Shown here one piece after another: positions 15,621 through 25,240 of a DNA stretch of 64,000 bases (positions are counted from its first letter, which is position 1; each line of letters opens with the position of its first letter). Where the stretch lies: positions 42,999 through 106,998 of the forward strand of contig NZ_JAHYSS010000010.1 in NCBI RefSeq assembly GCF_019802255.1, in the 5' to 3' direction. The position numbers and the translations under genes were made by a program. The DNA is from Pedobacter polysacchareus. GTDB taxonomy: Bacteria > Bacteroidota > Bacteroidia > Sphingobacteriales > Sphingobacteriaceae. Below the pieces are notes generated by a model that saw nothing but the letters and a program-made list of their open reading frames with translations, was not told where the DNA came from and searched no databases.

Positions 15621-17291
15621 CTATAATTGCGTTTCCATATAAAGCACAAAGAGATTCGGACTGGCATAATAAGCATTTCGACGCACATGTTTAATGGCTA
15701 ATTGCAATTCTTGCGGCGAATAAAGCTTTCGCATGATCACCATTAGCTGATTGAGAACGGGCGTTAGCTGCTTACCTGCCATTTGATCTTCAGGATGATC
15801 TCTTTTATGAATTAAGCGGGTAAAGAAAACAGTATGGTACTTCAATGACATTTTTTCTGCGAATCTGATGATCACTTCATAAGTCACAGTGCTATCCAGA
15901 TAGTCCAGCATTTTTTCATAGCGACCTTCCTCATCTAGGAGCTGAAACCAAAACAACCTCGCTCCAGGTTGGTCAGCAGCCAATCTACGAGCTCTGCTCA
16001 ACAGATTATTTCGCCATTTCTTCTTTTCTTCGCTTTCTACAATATGTTTACTCACAAATGAATAAGCATCAAAATCAAATGACCAGGCAAAAGTCTCTTT
16101 TAATACCATAGCTAATTTCTGATTATCTTCCAATCTGCTATAGATTTCAGCGAGGAATTTAAGATACGACTTGTTGTAATCTGAAACGCAATTATTGGCA
16201 ATCTGCTCCAGGCAATACTTTTCGGCAAGCAGTAAATGTCCCTCTTTAATTAGCAAGCCAATCAGCAAATAATTATAATCATTTTTATAATGCATCGGCT
16301 TGAATAGCAGATAATGTAATTCAAACAACCCACAATCCACAACCATATTAAACACTACCGCTACATAATCTTCCTTATGCTGGAACTTCTGACCGCTTAG
16401 TCCAATGTATTGTGTCAACAGATTTAAAGCAAGTTTATGTTTCCGTTCCTCCTCACTCAAATTATATAATTGAACCAGGAAAGACAAATAGTAATTTCTG
16501 ATATGAAGAAGGTCTACGTGAATTCGCGCTATGAAAAAATTAACCACTTTATCCCAATAGGCTTCCTCAGTAATTTGGTGAACCAAGGGAATAACCTTCG
16601 ACAAAATACCTTTGTGGTAGGTTTCAATCCTATTGCTGTTAGTCTTCAAATTATATTTGATTTCATTCACCACATCCAGAATGGCATCAAATCTCAGGAA
16701 AGCATCTTCATCTCCCATCCTCTGGAGATAATCATCAATAATAGATTCATGCAGCGTTTCCCATAATCCAATGATCCTTTTTACCTCTGCAATTTCTACG
16801 ACTTTACGATTGCTTACAACTGCTTTCACTGCATCAAAACTTAAATTCCTCAACTCTTCAACAGAATAAGCTTCGTGTTTAACTGAAAATTTCTGAGTAA
16901 AAGCAAGTGCGAGGTCTTTATTTTTGCTGAATAATTCTAGCAGCCAAACTTTTAGCTGATCAGGGTCGGCTTGCTGAACAAGGCTTTCCAGAGGATTTAT
17001 TTTGGTGATTCTTATAGCAGAGGACTTTCTTTTCCCATTGATCAAGTACAGCAGTAACGCTGCTTTATGATTGCAAAATAAAGTTGCAGCTGGACAATCA
17101 CAGCTATTACTAACCATATCCCCTGTGGTATCAAATACAATTTCGGTATCAAAAGTCTGGTCCCTTTCATCTACATAGGCCTGAAAACGATCTTTCCCTA
17201 TTTCATCGCATTCCCTCACTACAGTTTTTGCTACTTTTGAGGTTAGTTCCTTGGAAAATAATTCCTGGTATTTCTTTAAAACAAATTTCAT
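15621..17291 (-). CDS. SWIM zinc-finger protein
   Basis: 556 aa, cytoplasmic. The SWIM motif CxCx6CxH is at C64, C66, C73 and H75 (CDCPAATLFCNHKAALL). The N-terminal 60 residues form the usual strand-rich lead-in. The remaining 450 residues are all-helical, with a TPR-like rhythm of paired helices (for example LLIGLLIKEGHLLLAEKYCLE). SWIM domains bind DNA or proteins, and bacterial versions often sit beside SNF2 helicases. No helicase partner is adjacent here, and the role is open. It is a single gene in its own transcription unit. Confidence 0.85.
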   Translation of the reverse strand: MKFVLKKYQELFSKELTSKVAKTVVRECDEIGKDRFQAYVDERDQTFDTEIVFDTTGDMVSNSCDCPAATLFCNHKAALLLYLINGKRKSSAIRITKINPLESLVQQADPDQLKVWLLELFSKNKDLALAFTQKFSVKHEAYSVEELRNLSFDAVKAVVSNRKVVEIAEVKRIIGLWETLHESIIDDYLQRMGDEDAFLRFDAILDVVNEIKYNLKTNSNRIETYHKGILSKVIPLVHQITEEAYWDKVVNFFIARIHVDLLHIRNYYLSFLVQLYNLSEEERKHKLALNLLTQYIGLSGQKFQHKEDYVAVVFNMVVDCGLFELHYLLFKPMHYKNDYNYLLIGLLIKEGHLLLAEKYCLEQIANNCVSDYNKSYLKFLAEIYSRLEDNQKLAMVLKETFAWSFDFDAYSFVSKHIVESEEKKKWRNNLLSRARRLAADQPGARLFWFQLLDEEGRYEKMLDYLDSTVTYEVIIRFAEKMSLKYHTVFFTRLIHKRDHPEDQMAGKQLTPVLNQLMVIMRKLYSPQELQLAIKHVRRNAYYASPNLFVLYMETQL

Positions 17292-17430
17292 GGTCTAACC
17301 TATTATTTAAATACCCTCGCCACCAGCTCAGCAGCAATGAATTTTAAGATGAATGGTAAATGTAACATAACACCTAGTATAATTCTTATATACTTTTTCA
17401 ATTATCCAATTATTTTTATTGGAACAGTAA

Positions 17431-17465
17431 TTGCGCCTTATTTAACAAATCAAACATTAGCTTTG
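17431..17465 (+). promoter_or_regulatory. Predicted promoter of the Omp85-like gene
   Basis: TTG at 17431-17433 and TAGCTTTG at 17458-17465, 24 bp apart, one more than the usual 17-23. A small hairpin with 8-bp arms (ATTCCTGG 17469-17476, CCAGGAAT 17485-17492) would sit near the 5' end of the transcript. Confidence 0.5.
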
Positions 17466-17518
17466 CTAATTCCTGGTAAGGAAGCCAGGAATACCTCAAC
17501 AATTATATTTTAAATCAA

Positions 17519-18799
17519 TTGAAAATTAAGCAATTCTCCAAAATAAGCATAGTTCTATTGGCCCTGGTCGTATCTGGAGAAGGATATAGCTATGGGCAAT
17601 CTACAAACCCGAAAGATTCATTGAATAGAGATAGTGTAAAAAGCACTTACGATATCGCTGATTTAATCCACCAGATCTTTCGTCCGGGTAAACCACAAAA
17701 GCCTGCACAGAAAAAATCAGGCATCACTCCTATGCCTAGTATTGCCTACAATCCAAGTATCGGTGCGCAAATTGGATTAAAGGCGGTAGCAGGAAGAGTA
17801 CTTGGCCATGAACCTAACACCTTGATGTCTATTGCCGCAACATCTGCTTCCATTACGACGAAAGGGATTATTTATTTTTACCTGGCCCACAACATCTATA
17901 CTCCAGGAAACCGCTGGAATTTCCAGGGAAGCCTGGTGGCTGCAAAAACCGTGGTTCCTGATTTCGGATTCGGCATTGGTGCAAAAGGAACAGGCACACC
18001 TGAGGAAATCATCCTGGCCAATCCGGATCGGAAAGGTTATGTCATCCATGGCCAATATTACAATTTCCGGGAAAAAGTATACAAACAAGTGATGGATCAC
18101 CTTTTTGTTGGCGCAGGAGTTTCCATTGACATCAGAAGGGCGTTAGAAGATAAAAGTAATCCCGACGGCCTTACCCCTTATCACATTTACAGCAGGGAAA
18201 AAGGATTTAAAACCGACCATTACCTTGCTAATGGCTTCCTGTTTAACCTCCAATATACCACCCGCGACAATCAGAATCGTGCACATAAAGGAATTTATGC
18301 AGATGCAGGCCTGCGGGTCAACCAAAGCTGGATCGGCAGTACCAAAAATGCAGTTCAGGTCACTACAGATTTCAGAAAATACTGGAGTCTTTCCAGTAAA
18401 AACCCAGAACACGTACTCGCTTTTTGGAATTGGGGTTCTTATTTAGTCAGCGGAACACTGCCTTACCTGGAACTTCCCGGTACTGGTAAAGATGCCAATT
18501 ACAGAAGCGGAAGAGGATATACAGTTGGCTATTTTAAGGGAACAAATTATTTCTATTCGGAATTGGAATACCGCTTCCCTATTACTGCAAACAAGTTTTT
18601 AAGTGGAGTTACCTTCGTTAACGTGCAAACCGCCAATGACAATCTAGGAACCAAAATATTCCAGAAATGGCAGCCTGCTGGCGGCGCTGGCTTAAGGATA
18701 TTGTTCAATAAAGCCACAAGAACTAATCTGTGCGTAGATTATGCTTTTGGTAACTATGGCGCAAAAGGCTTGTTTCTGGGATTAAATGAGGTATTTTAA
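17519..18799 (+). CDS. BamA/TamA-like (Omp85 surface-antigen) outer-membrane barrel protein
   Basis: 426 aa. The start is TTG at 17519. No ATG is usable before residue 70, and TTG gives a clean signal peptide (SIVLLALVVSGEGYSYGQ). The C-terminal part matches the 16-strand surface-antigen barrel of the Omp85 family: YFYSELEYRFPI, FVNVQTANDN, QPAGGAGLRILFNK and RTNLCVDYAFG. There are no POTRA repeats: the region before the barrel is only about 60 residues and low complexity. Short barrels like this may act as transporters or lipid-handling proteins; the cargo is unknown. A predicted promoter lies at 17431-17465. Confidence 0.82.
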   Translation: MKIKQFSKISIVLLALVVSGEGYSYGQSTNPKDSLNRDSVKSTYDIADLIHQIFRPGKPQKPAQKKSGITPMPSIAYNPSIGAQIGLKAVAGRVLGHEPNTLMSIAATSASITTKGIIYFYLAHNIYTPGNRWNFQGSLVAAKTVVPDFGFGIGAKGTGTPEEIILANPDRKGYVIHGQYYNFREKVYKQVMDHLFVGAGVSIDIRRALEDKSNPDGLTPYHIYSREKGFKTDHYLANGFLFNLQYTTRDNQNRAHKGIYADAGLRVNQSWIGSTKNAVQVTTDFRKYWSLSSKNPEHVLAFWNWGSYLVSGTLPYLELPGTGKDANYRSGRGYTVGYFKGTNYFYSELEYRFPITANKFLSGVTFVNVQTANDNLGTKIFQKWQPAGGAGLRILFNKATRTNLCVDYAFGNYGAKGLFLGLNEVF

Positions 18800-18913
18800 T
18801 CATCAGGCGATGCTCTTTACGCAAGCCCTGAATTCCCTTGAACGCCACACCCAAATCCTTTGGAAAACAATAAGTTAATAACGCTTGTTATAGGGGAAAC
18901 AAAATCTTAAGTT

Positions 18914-19501
18914 ATGAAAAAATTGATCTATTTATGTGCAATTTCTGCTACTGCATTTGCATTTCAAGGATGTAATAGTAGTACAAAAGATGCCCGACAA
19001 ACTGCGGATAGTTTAAACATGGTGAAAGACACCACCTCAAATGAAAAGATGACTGGTGGAATCGCTGTGGAACCTTCTGATTCAGAGTTTGCAACCAAAG
19101 CTGCTGTTGGCGGCATGGCGGAAGTAGAATTTGCTAAACTTGCACTCACAAAAACCGCTGATGCCAAGCTTAAAGAGTTCGCAACAATGATGGTTACCGA
19201 CCATGGTAAAGCCAACGAAGAATTAATTGCCATTGCTAAAATGAAAAACATTACGCTTCCTAATGGACTTGACGAAGCACATCAGAAAAAACTGACTGAG
19301 CTGACTCAGAAAACAGGCAAAGACTTCGATAAAGCCTATACAGATGCGATGGTGGAAGGTCATAAATCTACGCTTGATCTAATGAAAAAAGAAGCTAAAG
19401 ATGGCACAGATAATGATCTGAAGTCTTTTGCAAGCAAAACTGAACCGGTGGTGAAAGCTCACTTGGACATGATCAAAGCCATCCAAGACAAGATGAAATA
19501 A
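18914..19501 (+). CDS. DUF4142 lipoprotein
   Basis: 195 aa. The lipobox is FQGC with C20, followed by a 40-residue polar linker. The DUF4142 domain is about residues 55-195: a ferritin-like helical bundle with VGGMAEVEFAKLAL, EFATMMVTDHGKANEEL, FDKAYTDAMVEGHK and VVKAHLDMIK. The paired D/E-H residues could hold a metal, but this is not shown for the family. Such proteins are often stress-linked. It sits alone, and a strong bidirectional hairpin follows. Confidence 0.9.
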   Translation: MKKLIYLCAISATAFAFQGCNSSTKDARQTADSLNMVKDTTSNEKMTGGIAVEPSDSEFATKAAVGGMAEVEFAKLALTKTADAKLKEFATMMVTDHGKANEELIAIAKMKNITLPNGLDEAHQKKLTELTQKTGKDFDKAYTDAMVEGHKSTLDLMKKEAKDGTDNDLKSFASKTEPVVKAHLDMIKAIQDKMK

Positions 19502-19535
19502 CCTGCGGATCAAGTATAAAAACCCAGCAAATAAA

Positions 19536-19577
19536 CATTAAGGCCCTAAAGTTTTCATCAACTTTGGGGCCTTAATG
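19536..19577. terminator. Bidirectional terminator between DUF4142 and GH2 genes
   Basis: An 18-bp stem with one G-U wobble: CATTAAGGCCCTAAAGTT (19536-19553) and AACTTTGGGGCCTTAATG (19560-19577), 6-nt loop. T-rich DNA follows on the plus side. It serves both convergent genes. Confidence 0.75.
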
Positions 19578-19593
19578 CTAAAACATCTTTTTC

Positions 19594-22104
19594 TTATTTT
19601 ACAAGGACCTCTATAAATCCGCTCTGTAATCCTGGGGAACTTGCCATCAACCGAACCTTTGAAGGTTCCTTTTTGGCTTTCAGAATCACCATGACCAGCC
19701 CGTTAAAGGCTTTGTGTGGATTTGCCTGAAATGACTCATGGCTGGTAGGACTCCCGTTATCGATTCCCGCAATGCTTGCCGGCCCTTCAATGCTAAACGC
19801 AACCTGATGAGTGGCATCAGGAATTAAGTTACCTTCCTGATCCAATATCTTGACGGTGATGTAAGACAAATCCTTTCCATCTGCATTAATTTGTGTACGA
19901 TCGGCGGTAAGCACCAACTTTGCCGGCTGACCGGCTGTGGCGATGTTTCGCTCCAAAACTACCTTTCCCGATTTTCTGGAAACCGCTTTCAAGGTACCAG
20001 GTTCATACTTTACTTTCCAGGAAACCTTCATCTCCTGCCCTTCTTTTTTCCTGATGCCTAAAGACTGATCATTCAAAAAAAGCTCCACTTCATCCGCCTG
20101 ACTGTAATACGCCCATACCTCTACCAGCTGCCCTACTTTCCAATTCCAATGCGGAAATACATGAAGCACAGGGGTGTTTGTCCAGGCACTCTGGTACAAA
20201 TAATAAACATCCTTTGGGAAACCCGCCAGATCAATGATGCCGAAGTAAGAGCTCCTTGCCGGCCATTCATAAGGCGTTGGCTCACCGAGATAATCAAAAC
20301 CTGTCCACACAAACATCCCGGAAACCATCGGATTGTTTTCAAATGCCTGCAAAGTTTCCTCATGCGTAGATCCCCATGGTGTCCTGCAATTGTCGTAGGC
20401 CGAACAGCTTAAATCAGCATTGCCAGTCAGCAATGGTTTATCCCAGGCTGTTGGCCAGATTCTGATGCTATCTGATGGTAAATCATAATGACCACGGGTT
20501 TGTAAAGCAGAAGTAGTTTCTGTGGCGATGAGTTTTTTCCCCGGATAGGTTTTATGAAAATCTTTCCACTTATCATGGTTGTAATTATAACCAATCAAAT
20601 CCATTGCACCAGACTGGATCAGGTTGTTATAAGTATTTACGTCGTTATTGGCAGTGGTTACCGGTCTGGTTGGGTCCAGATTTTTGACCATCGCAGTTAA
20701 AGATCTGGCGATCACGCGGCCAGCAGTGTCGGCACCAGTTCCCCATTGTTCCTGAATCTCATTTCCTGTGCTCCAGATGAAAACGGAAGGATGGTTTCTA
20801 TCTCTTAACACTAAATCTTCCAGGTCTCTTTTATGCCATTCTGCCCAATTCAGGTGCCCATCAAAATCTGTCTTTTTCTTTGCCCACATATCGAAAGCTT
20901 CATCCATCACGATAAAGCCCATGCGGTCACATAGATCCAATAATGCCGAAGCTGGAGCATTGTGCGAGGTTCTAATGCCATTACAACCCATTCTTTTCAG
21001 CATCTCCAATTGTCGCATAGCGGCGCGCTCATTAAAAGCAGCCCCCAAGGCGCCTAAATCATGGTGATTGCATACCCCTCTGATTTTCAATTCTTTTCCA
21101 TTGAGTATAAATCCACGATCTGCATCAAAGCTGAAACTGCGAATTCCCAAAACACTTTCCTCCCGATCGGTTTCTTTTCCTGCCACCCAAACCTGAGTTT
21201 GAATGCGGTACAAGTAAGGATCGGTATCCGACCAAAGCCTGGGCTGTGACACCATTAATTCAGTGGTCATTTTCAGCTCATGCGGATCATTAAGCTCCTT
21301 TTTCTGCACTGCGAGGCTCGTTTGAGGATTGAATTTCTGCCGCTTACTGGCTACTAATCTGTCCTGCTGATCATAGATGAAAGTCCTCAATTCTCCTGCT
21401 GGAAACGCTTTCAAAGCATTAATGATCCTGCTTTCAACTTTTACCACCGCTTGGGCTGCATTTACAGATGGGGTCGTTATAAATCGCCCCCACTGGGCAA
21501 TTCTTAAGGCCCCTGAACTGATCAATTTCACATCCCGATAAATACCTGAACCGCTGTACCAGCGGGAATTGGGCTGTTTACTATTGTCGGCGCGAACAGC
21601 GATGGTGTTTTTTGCCCCATAATTCAAATAAGGAGACAACTCATATTGAAAAGCAATGTAGCCATTCGGTCTTTTTCCAAGAAAATGCCCATTGATCCAA
21701 ACTTCTGCATCACGGTAAACCCCATCAAAGTTGATGGCCAGGTATTTCCCTTTTGAACTTGCCGGGATCACAAAGGTTTTACGATACCATCCAATCCCAC
21801 CCGGTAAAGCTCCTGCGCCAAATCCTGCCGGATGGGATTTACTAAAATTCCCTTCAATACTAAAATCATGGGGCAAGTTTAATTGACGCCAGGATTGATC
21901 TGGATAAACTTCTTGAGTTGCTTTAGGATCATCGCCAAGAAAAAACTTCCATCCCTCATTAAAATCAAGGATCTGCCTGGACAATGCTGCATTGGCTCGC
22001 TTTTTAAGTGTTCTAACTGGCAATCTGACCAATTCATTGGCCAGTAAAGTTTCTGCGGGAGCAAAACATAAAATGATCAAAAGGAGAGGAATTCGGAACA
22101 TCAT
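19594..22104 (-). CDS. GH2 family beta-galactosidase-like glycoside hydrolase
   Basis: 836 aa with a signal peptide. The order is: GH2 jelly-roll (about 45-200, WKFFLGDD, LPHDFSIEG, GIGWYRKTF), Ig-like domain, TIM barrel (about 320-620), a DUF4982-type domain (about 640-720), and a C-terminal Ig/invasin-like domain. The predicted acid/base is E449 in STGNEIQEQWG and the nucleophile E529 in ATETTSA. RDRNHPSVFIWS is typical of the family. It should remove beta-galactosyl residues in the periplasm. It is the last gene of the utilisation locus but is separated from the glycan-binding gene by a terminator hairpin. Exo-beta-glucuronidase or mannosidase activity is possible but less likely. Confidence 0.88.
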   Translation of the reverse strand: MMFRIPLLLIILCFAPAETLLANELVRLPVRTLKKRANAALSRQILDFNEGWKFFLGDDPKATQEVYPDQSWRQLNLPHDFSIEGNFSKSHPAGFGAGALPGGIGWYRKTFVIPASSKGKYLAINFDGVYRDAEVWINGHFLGKRPNGYIAFQYELSPYLNYGAKNTIAVRADNSKQPNSRWYSGSGIYRDVKLISSGALRIAQWGRFITTPSVNAAQAVVKVESRIINALKAFPAGELRTFIYDQQDRLVASKRQKFNPQTSLAVQKKELNDPHELKMTTELMVSQPRLWSDTDPYLYRIQTQVWVAGKETDREESVLGIRSFSFDADRGFILNGKELKIRGVCNHHDLGALGAAFNERAAMRQLEMLKRMGCNGIRTSHNAPASALLDLCDRMGFIVMDEAFDMWAKKKTDFDGHLNWAEWHKRDLEDLVLRDRNHPSVFIWSTGNEIQEQWGTGADTAGRVIARSLTAMVKNLDPTRPVTTANNDVNTYNNLIQSGAMDLIGYNYNHDKWKDFHKTYPGKKLIATETTSALQTRGHYDLPSDSIRIWPTAWDKPLLTGNADLSCSAYDNCRTPWGSTHEETLQAFENNPMVSGMFVWTGFDYLGEPTPYEWPARSSYFGIIDLAGFPKDVYYLYQSAWTNTPVLHVFPHWNWKVGQLVEVWAYYSQADEVELFLNDQSLGIRKKEGQEMKVSWKVKYEPGTLKAVSRKSGKVVLERNIATAGQPAKLVLTADRTQINADGKDLSYITVKILDQEGNLIPDATHQVAFSIEGPASIAGIDNGSPTSHESFQANPHKAFNGLVMVILKAKKEPSKVRLMASSPGLQSGFIEVLVK

Positions 22105-22137
22105 ATTGAAATTATAGCTGATTATCGGATAAAAAAA

Positions 22138-22165
22138 GGAGCCTTTTCAAGATTGAAAAGGCTCC
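22138..22165 (-). terminator. Terminator between the glycan-binding gene and GH2
   Basis: Arms GGAGCCTTTTCA (22138-22149) and TGAAAAGGCTCC (22154-22165) with a 4-nt loop; read on the minus strand the hairpin is followed by seven T. It should end or attenuate the SusC/SusD transcript before the GH2 gene. Confidence 0.82.
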
Positions 22166-22183
22166 AACGGGACATTAAGAACG

Positions 22184-23590
22184 TTATAAAATATAGTGAA
22201 AGGCGAACCATTCGTCCTTTTCTGCATTATAATCGGTGCCAAACCAGATGCCCAGGCTTTCGACTTTTCCGGGGAAGGCTTTGACTACCTTAAAAGTATT
22301 TTTCAGAGGACTCATAAAACTGCCTGGATTTTGGATCAATAAATCGCCATTTAAGGTTACTTCATTTGTCGCCTCATTGATGGTAAAAGTACCTGAGCTG
22401 ACCATGCCATTCTGACTCCTTGTGTATTTTAAACCACCAACGCGGTTAAATAAAATCCAGGAATCTTTGGCTACAGCATCCCAGGAGTCATTCCAACCCC
22501 AATCTCTGCTGTCTGCATGGGATTTCGTCCAGCCTTTTCCTTTGCCAATCCAGTCGATCGGGTTTCCAGTAGCGTCAATTTTCCATAACCTGCCGGAAGC
22601 CGTTCCTGTAAGCATCGTTAATAGCTCACCTGTCTTAAATGTCGGATCGAAACCTGCATCAGGGCCGGTTACAGGCGGCACATAATTATCGGAGAAAGAC
22701 TTGGAAAGGAAGTTATAAACGATCATTGCGGGGCCTTCGCCATCCACATCTTTATCACGAATCACGCCTAACTGCATGGTATTGGCATCCAGGGAAAGAA
22801 CCTTGTAATTGGTCCAGTTGCTGATACCAGTCATCCCATTTTTGGCAGGTTTATATCCTCTAAGAATGCTTGCATTATTAATGGTGAGCGTTTTAGAACC
22901 TATATTTAAGATGTAAGTTCCAGTCTGAGTTTTCCCTTCCTCCATTGGTTTTACAGCTTTGAATGTAGCTAAGCCTTTTAAGCTGAAAGTCATCGAGCCA
23001 TAGTCGCCCTTGGTCATGATATTAGGGTAAACATCGCCTACACCCGCTTCCCAAACCCAGCAATCACCACCATAACAGCCGGTATTGAAGTTGCCAAACG
23101 GGTTTCCTTCTTTAAGCCAGCCATTGTTTACCCCATAGAAATATAAAGGGCTATTGAAGAATTTCCCTTCCGTATCTAAAACCCATTGTTTTTCTTGCCC
23201 TACACCACCTGAAATGGCGGTCCACAGCGGGTTATTTACATAATTCAGGTTGTCTTGTGTCACTTTAATCAGGACGGAATCCATCTTTACGATCCTTCCA
23301 CCGGTAGCTACTGAAAATCGCACTACATAATCCCCGGCGAAGGCAAACTTCACCGTATCTATCATTTTAGTAGAAGTACCGATTCCGAAATCCCACATCG
23401 GCAGCGTCCCTGGGGTCATATTTTTAAGGATCACCGTATTCCCACCGGCATCGGCTTTCAAGTCCTGAACCACCTCAAATTTAATCGCCGATTTGTCCAG
23501 CACCTCTCCTATGCTGTGTTCGTTTTTTTTGCAGGCGAGCAGCAGCACAGGCAGCATGAACATCGCCAATAATTGTTTATATCGTTTCAT
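22184..23590 (-). CDS. Surface glycan-binding lipoprotein of the utilisation locus
   Basis: 468 aa from the ATG at 23590. The longer frame to 23629 would overlap susD and hides the signal. The lipobox is LLAC with C20, then KK. A PKD-like domain covers about 30-115 (PMWDFGIGTST, DYVVRFSVATGG). Two similar modules follow, about 125-300 and 320-468. They share the pattern K.W.+D..G (KQWVLDTEGKF and RLWKIDATGNP), a Trp-rich stretch, TGTYILNIGS versus SGTFTINEAT, and a closing YKVL/FKVV strand. It holds the place of SusE/F or SGBP-B, which capture glycans at the cell surface. Sugar specificity is not visible. Confidence 0.8.
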   Translation of the reverse strand: MKRYKQLLAMFMLPVLLLACKKNEHSIGEVLDKSAIKFEVVQDLKADAGGNTVILKNMTPGTLPMWDFGIGTSTKMIDTVKFAFAGDYVVRFSVATGGRIVKMDSVLIKVTQDNLNYVNNPLWTAISGGVGQEKQWVLDTEGKFFNSPLYFYGVNNGWLKEGNPFGNFNTGCYGGDCWVWEAGVGDVYPNIMTKGDYGSMTFSLKGLATFKAVKPMEEGKTQTGTYILNIGSKTLTINNASILRGYKPAKNGMTGISNWTNYKVLSLDANTMQLGVIRDKDVDGEGPAMIVYNFLSKSFSDNYVPPVTGPDAGFDPTFKTGELLTMLTGTASGRLWKIDATGNPIDWIGKGKGWTKSHADSRDWGWNDSWDAVAKDSWILFNRVGGLKYTRSQNGMVSSGTFTINEATNEVTLNGDLLIQNPGSFMSPLKNTFKVVKAFPGKVESLGIWFGTDYNAEKDEWFAFHYIL

Positions 23591-23622
23591 TTTGTCTCTT
23601 TTATAATCGTTAAATGAAGCCC

Positions 23623-25221
23623 CTACCATCCTGGATTCTGTTTTAAAGTACCGTTAGAAAGGTTGATTTGTGTGTAAGGAATCTGCTGCAAGCCTTTTGT
23701 CGCTATGATATTGTTGGCCGAAATGACCTTCTGTGCGGTTTGACCGCCATTCAATATCGTTGTCGTTTCTGCGATCTCCTGTGCTGCTTTATTGATGCCC
23801 TGACGGAGTAAATCATAATAACGAATCCCTTCAAAAGCAAACTCCAGTCGGCGTTCTTTCATGATGTTTTCCTGACTGATCACTAATGGCGTAAAAGCCC
23901 CTTGCAGCGCACGTTGTCTGACCTGATTGAAATAAGTCTGTGCATTTGGGCTGCCCAATTCTGCCGCCATTAACAATACATCTGCGTAACGGATGGACAC
24001 ATAATCCTGAAACTGACCGATGCTAAAGTTTGGGTTCCCATTCGCATTTGGCAATGGTTTTCCATCCTCCCCGATCATCGGGCTGTATTTTTTAATATAA
24101 TAACCCGTGTATTCCCTTTGTTTATTCTGACTTACAAAACCCAGTTTTTCATCTACGATGGAAATGATAGAGCCTGTTTTTCGGGTATCACCGGCAGTAT
24201 AGGCGTTCCATAGTTTAGGGTTTACAGTTTCCGCGCCCCAGCCACTTCCATAAGGAAAGAGCGATTGATCACGGATCCCTCCAAAAACCATCCAGTGGTT
24301 TCCGTCGGTATTGCCATTATAATCACTGGTATACGTGTATTTTATGGCGAAAACCGTCTCTTTATTGTCTTCTCCGACATAAGCAGCTAAAGATGCAGCT
24401 GGCCATAAGTTCGCAAATTCGGCAACCAAACCATAACCACCATTGTTGATCACATCTTCCAGACCATTCAATGCTTTTGCTTTTGTAACCAGTCCAACCA
24501 GGTCTGTTTTTGTATAATAACCGGTGTAAAAAAGAAAAACCCTACCTAGCAATGCTTCTGCAGCATATTTAGTCACCCTGCCATGATCGGCAACCGCCTG
24601 AGCTGGATAAGCAACAGGCAGCATGTTTGTAGTAGCAAAAAGCAAATCTTCCGCAATCACTTTATACACTTCGTCCGGATTGGACTGAGGAATATTCTCT
24701 GCCGAAGGCTTCGTCAACAGTGGGATATTCCCCCATAAACGCACCATATCAAAAAGCAGATAAGCGCGCAGGTAACGTGCTTCCGACTCATAAGTCTTTC
24801 TCAATTGTGTATCATTTCCCCATTGGATCTGATCCATTTTATTGATGAGCATATTACAGCGGTACAATGCTTTGTAGTAAGAAGTCCAGTTCGGACCGAA
24901 TAGATTCTGATCTGAAGGAGAGCGTGTTTTATCAAATTCATCTAACATCTGATAACTGAATCCATCTGCATTTCCGGTACCCCCAAAAGTATTGTCAGAC
25001 AAGACTTCAGCCGCTACAGGCAAGGCCACCCCATCTGCCCAAACCACTTGCAATCCATCATAACAGCCCACCAATGCAGAAAACGCATCTTTTGGGGTTC
25101 TGTAGAAGTTTTCCTCCGTCACCGTAGTAATCGCTTCTGTATCCAGAAAACTCTTCTTGCAGGCCCCTAAAGTCAAAAAGAGCATTGCAGTTAGGCCTAT
25201 TTTTATATTTATAGCTTTCAT
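23623..25221 (-). CDS. SusD/RagB family nutrient-binding outer-membrane lipoprotein
   Basis: 532 aa from the ATG at 25221. An in-frame extension to 25356 overlaps susC and is not used. The lipobox is LGAC with C21, followed by KKSFLDTEA, the classic SusD start. YRTPKDAFSALVGCYDG, the TPR-like helices with EARYLRAYLLFDMVRLWG, and the C-terminal ERRLEFAFEGIRYYDLLR are all SusD hallmarks. It forms the lid over the SusC barrel and binds oligosaccharides outside the cell. The gene lies 19 bp after susC and 32 bp before the glycan-binding protein gene. Confidence 0.97.
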   Translation of the reverse strand: MKAINIKIGLTAMLFLTLGACKKSFLDTEAITTVTEENFYRTPKDAFSALVGCYDGLQVVWADGVALPVAAEVLSDNTFGGTGNADGFSYQMLDEFDKTRSPSDQNLFGPNWTSYYKALYRCNMLINKMDQIQWGNDTQLRKTYESEARYLRAYLLFDMVRLWGNIPLLTKPSAENIPQSNPDEVYKVIAEDLLFATTNMLPVAYPAQAVADHGRVTKYAAEALLGRVFLFYTGYYTKTDLVGLVTKAKALNGLEDVINNGGYGLVAEFANLWPAASLAAYVGEDNKETVFAIKYTYTSDYNGNTDGNHWMVFGGIRDQSLFPYGSGWGAETVNPKLWNAYTAGDTRKTGSIISIVDEKLGFVSQNKQREYTGYYIKKYSPMIGEDGKPLPNANGNPNFSIGQFQDYVSIRYADVLLMAAELGSPNAQTYFNQVRQRALQGAFTPLVISQENIMKERRLEFAFEGIRYYDLLRQGINKAAQEIAETTTILNGGQTAQKVISANNIIATKGLQQIPYTQINLSNGTLKQNPGW

Positions 25222-25240
25222 ATTTTTAAGTTCAGGGAGG

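Noticed and set aside
23591..23629. Upstream start for the glycan-binding protein
   Set aside because: It overlaps susD and puts polar residues before the lipoprotein signal; the ATG at 23590 fits the lipobox distance.
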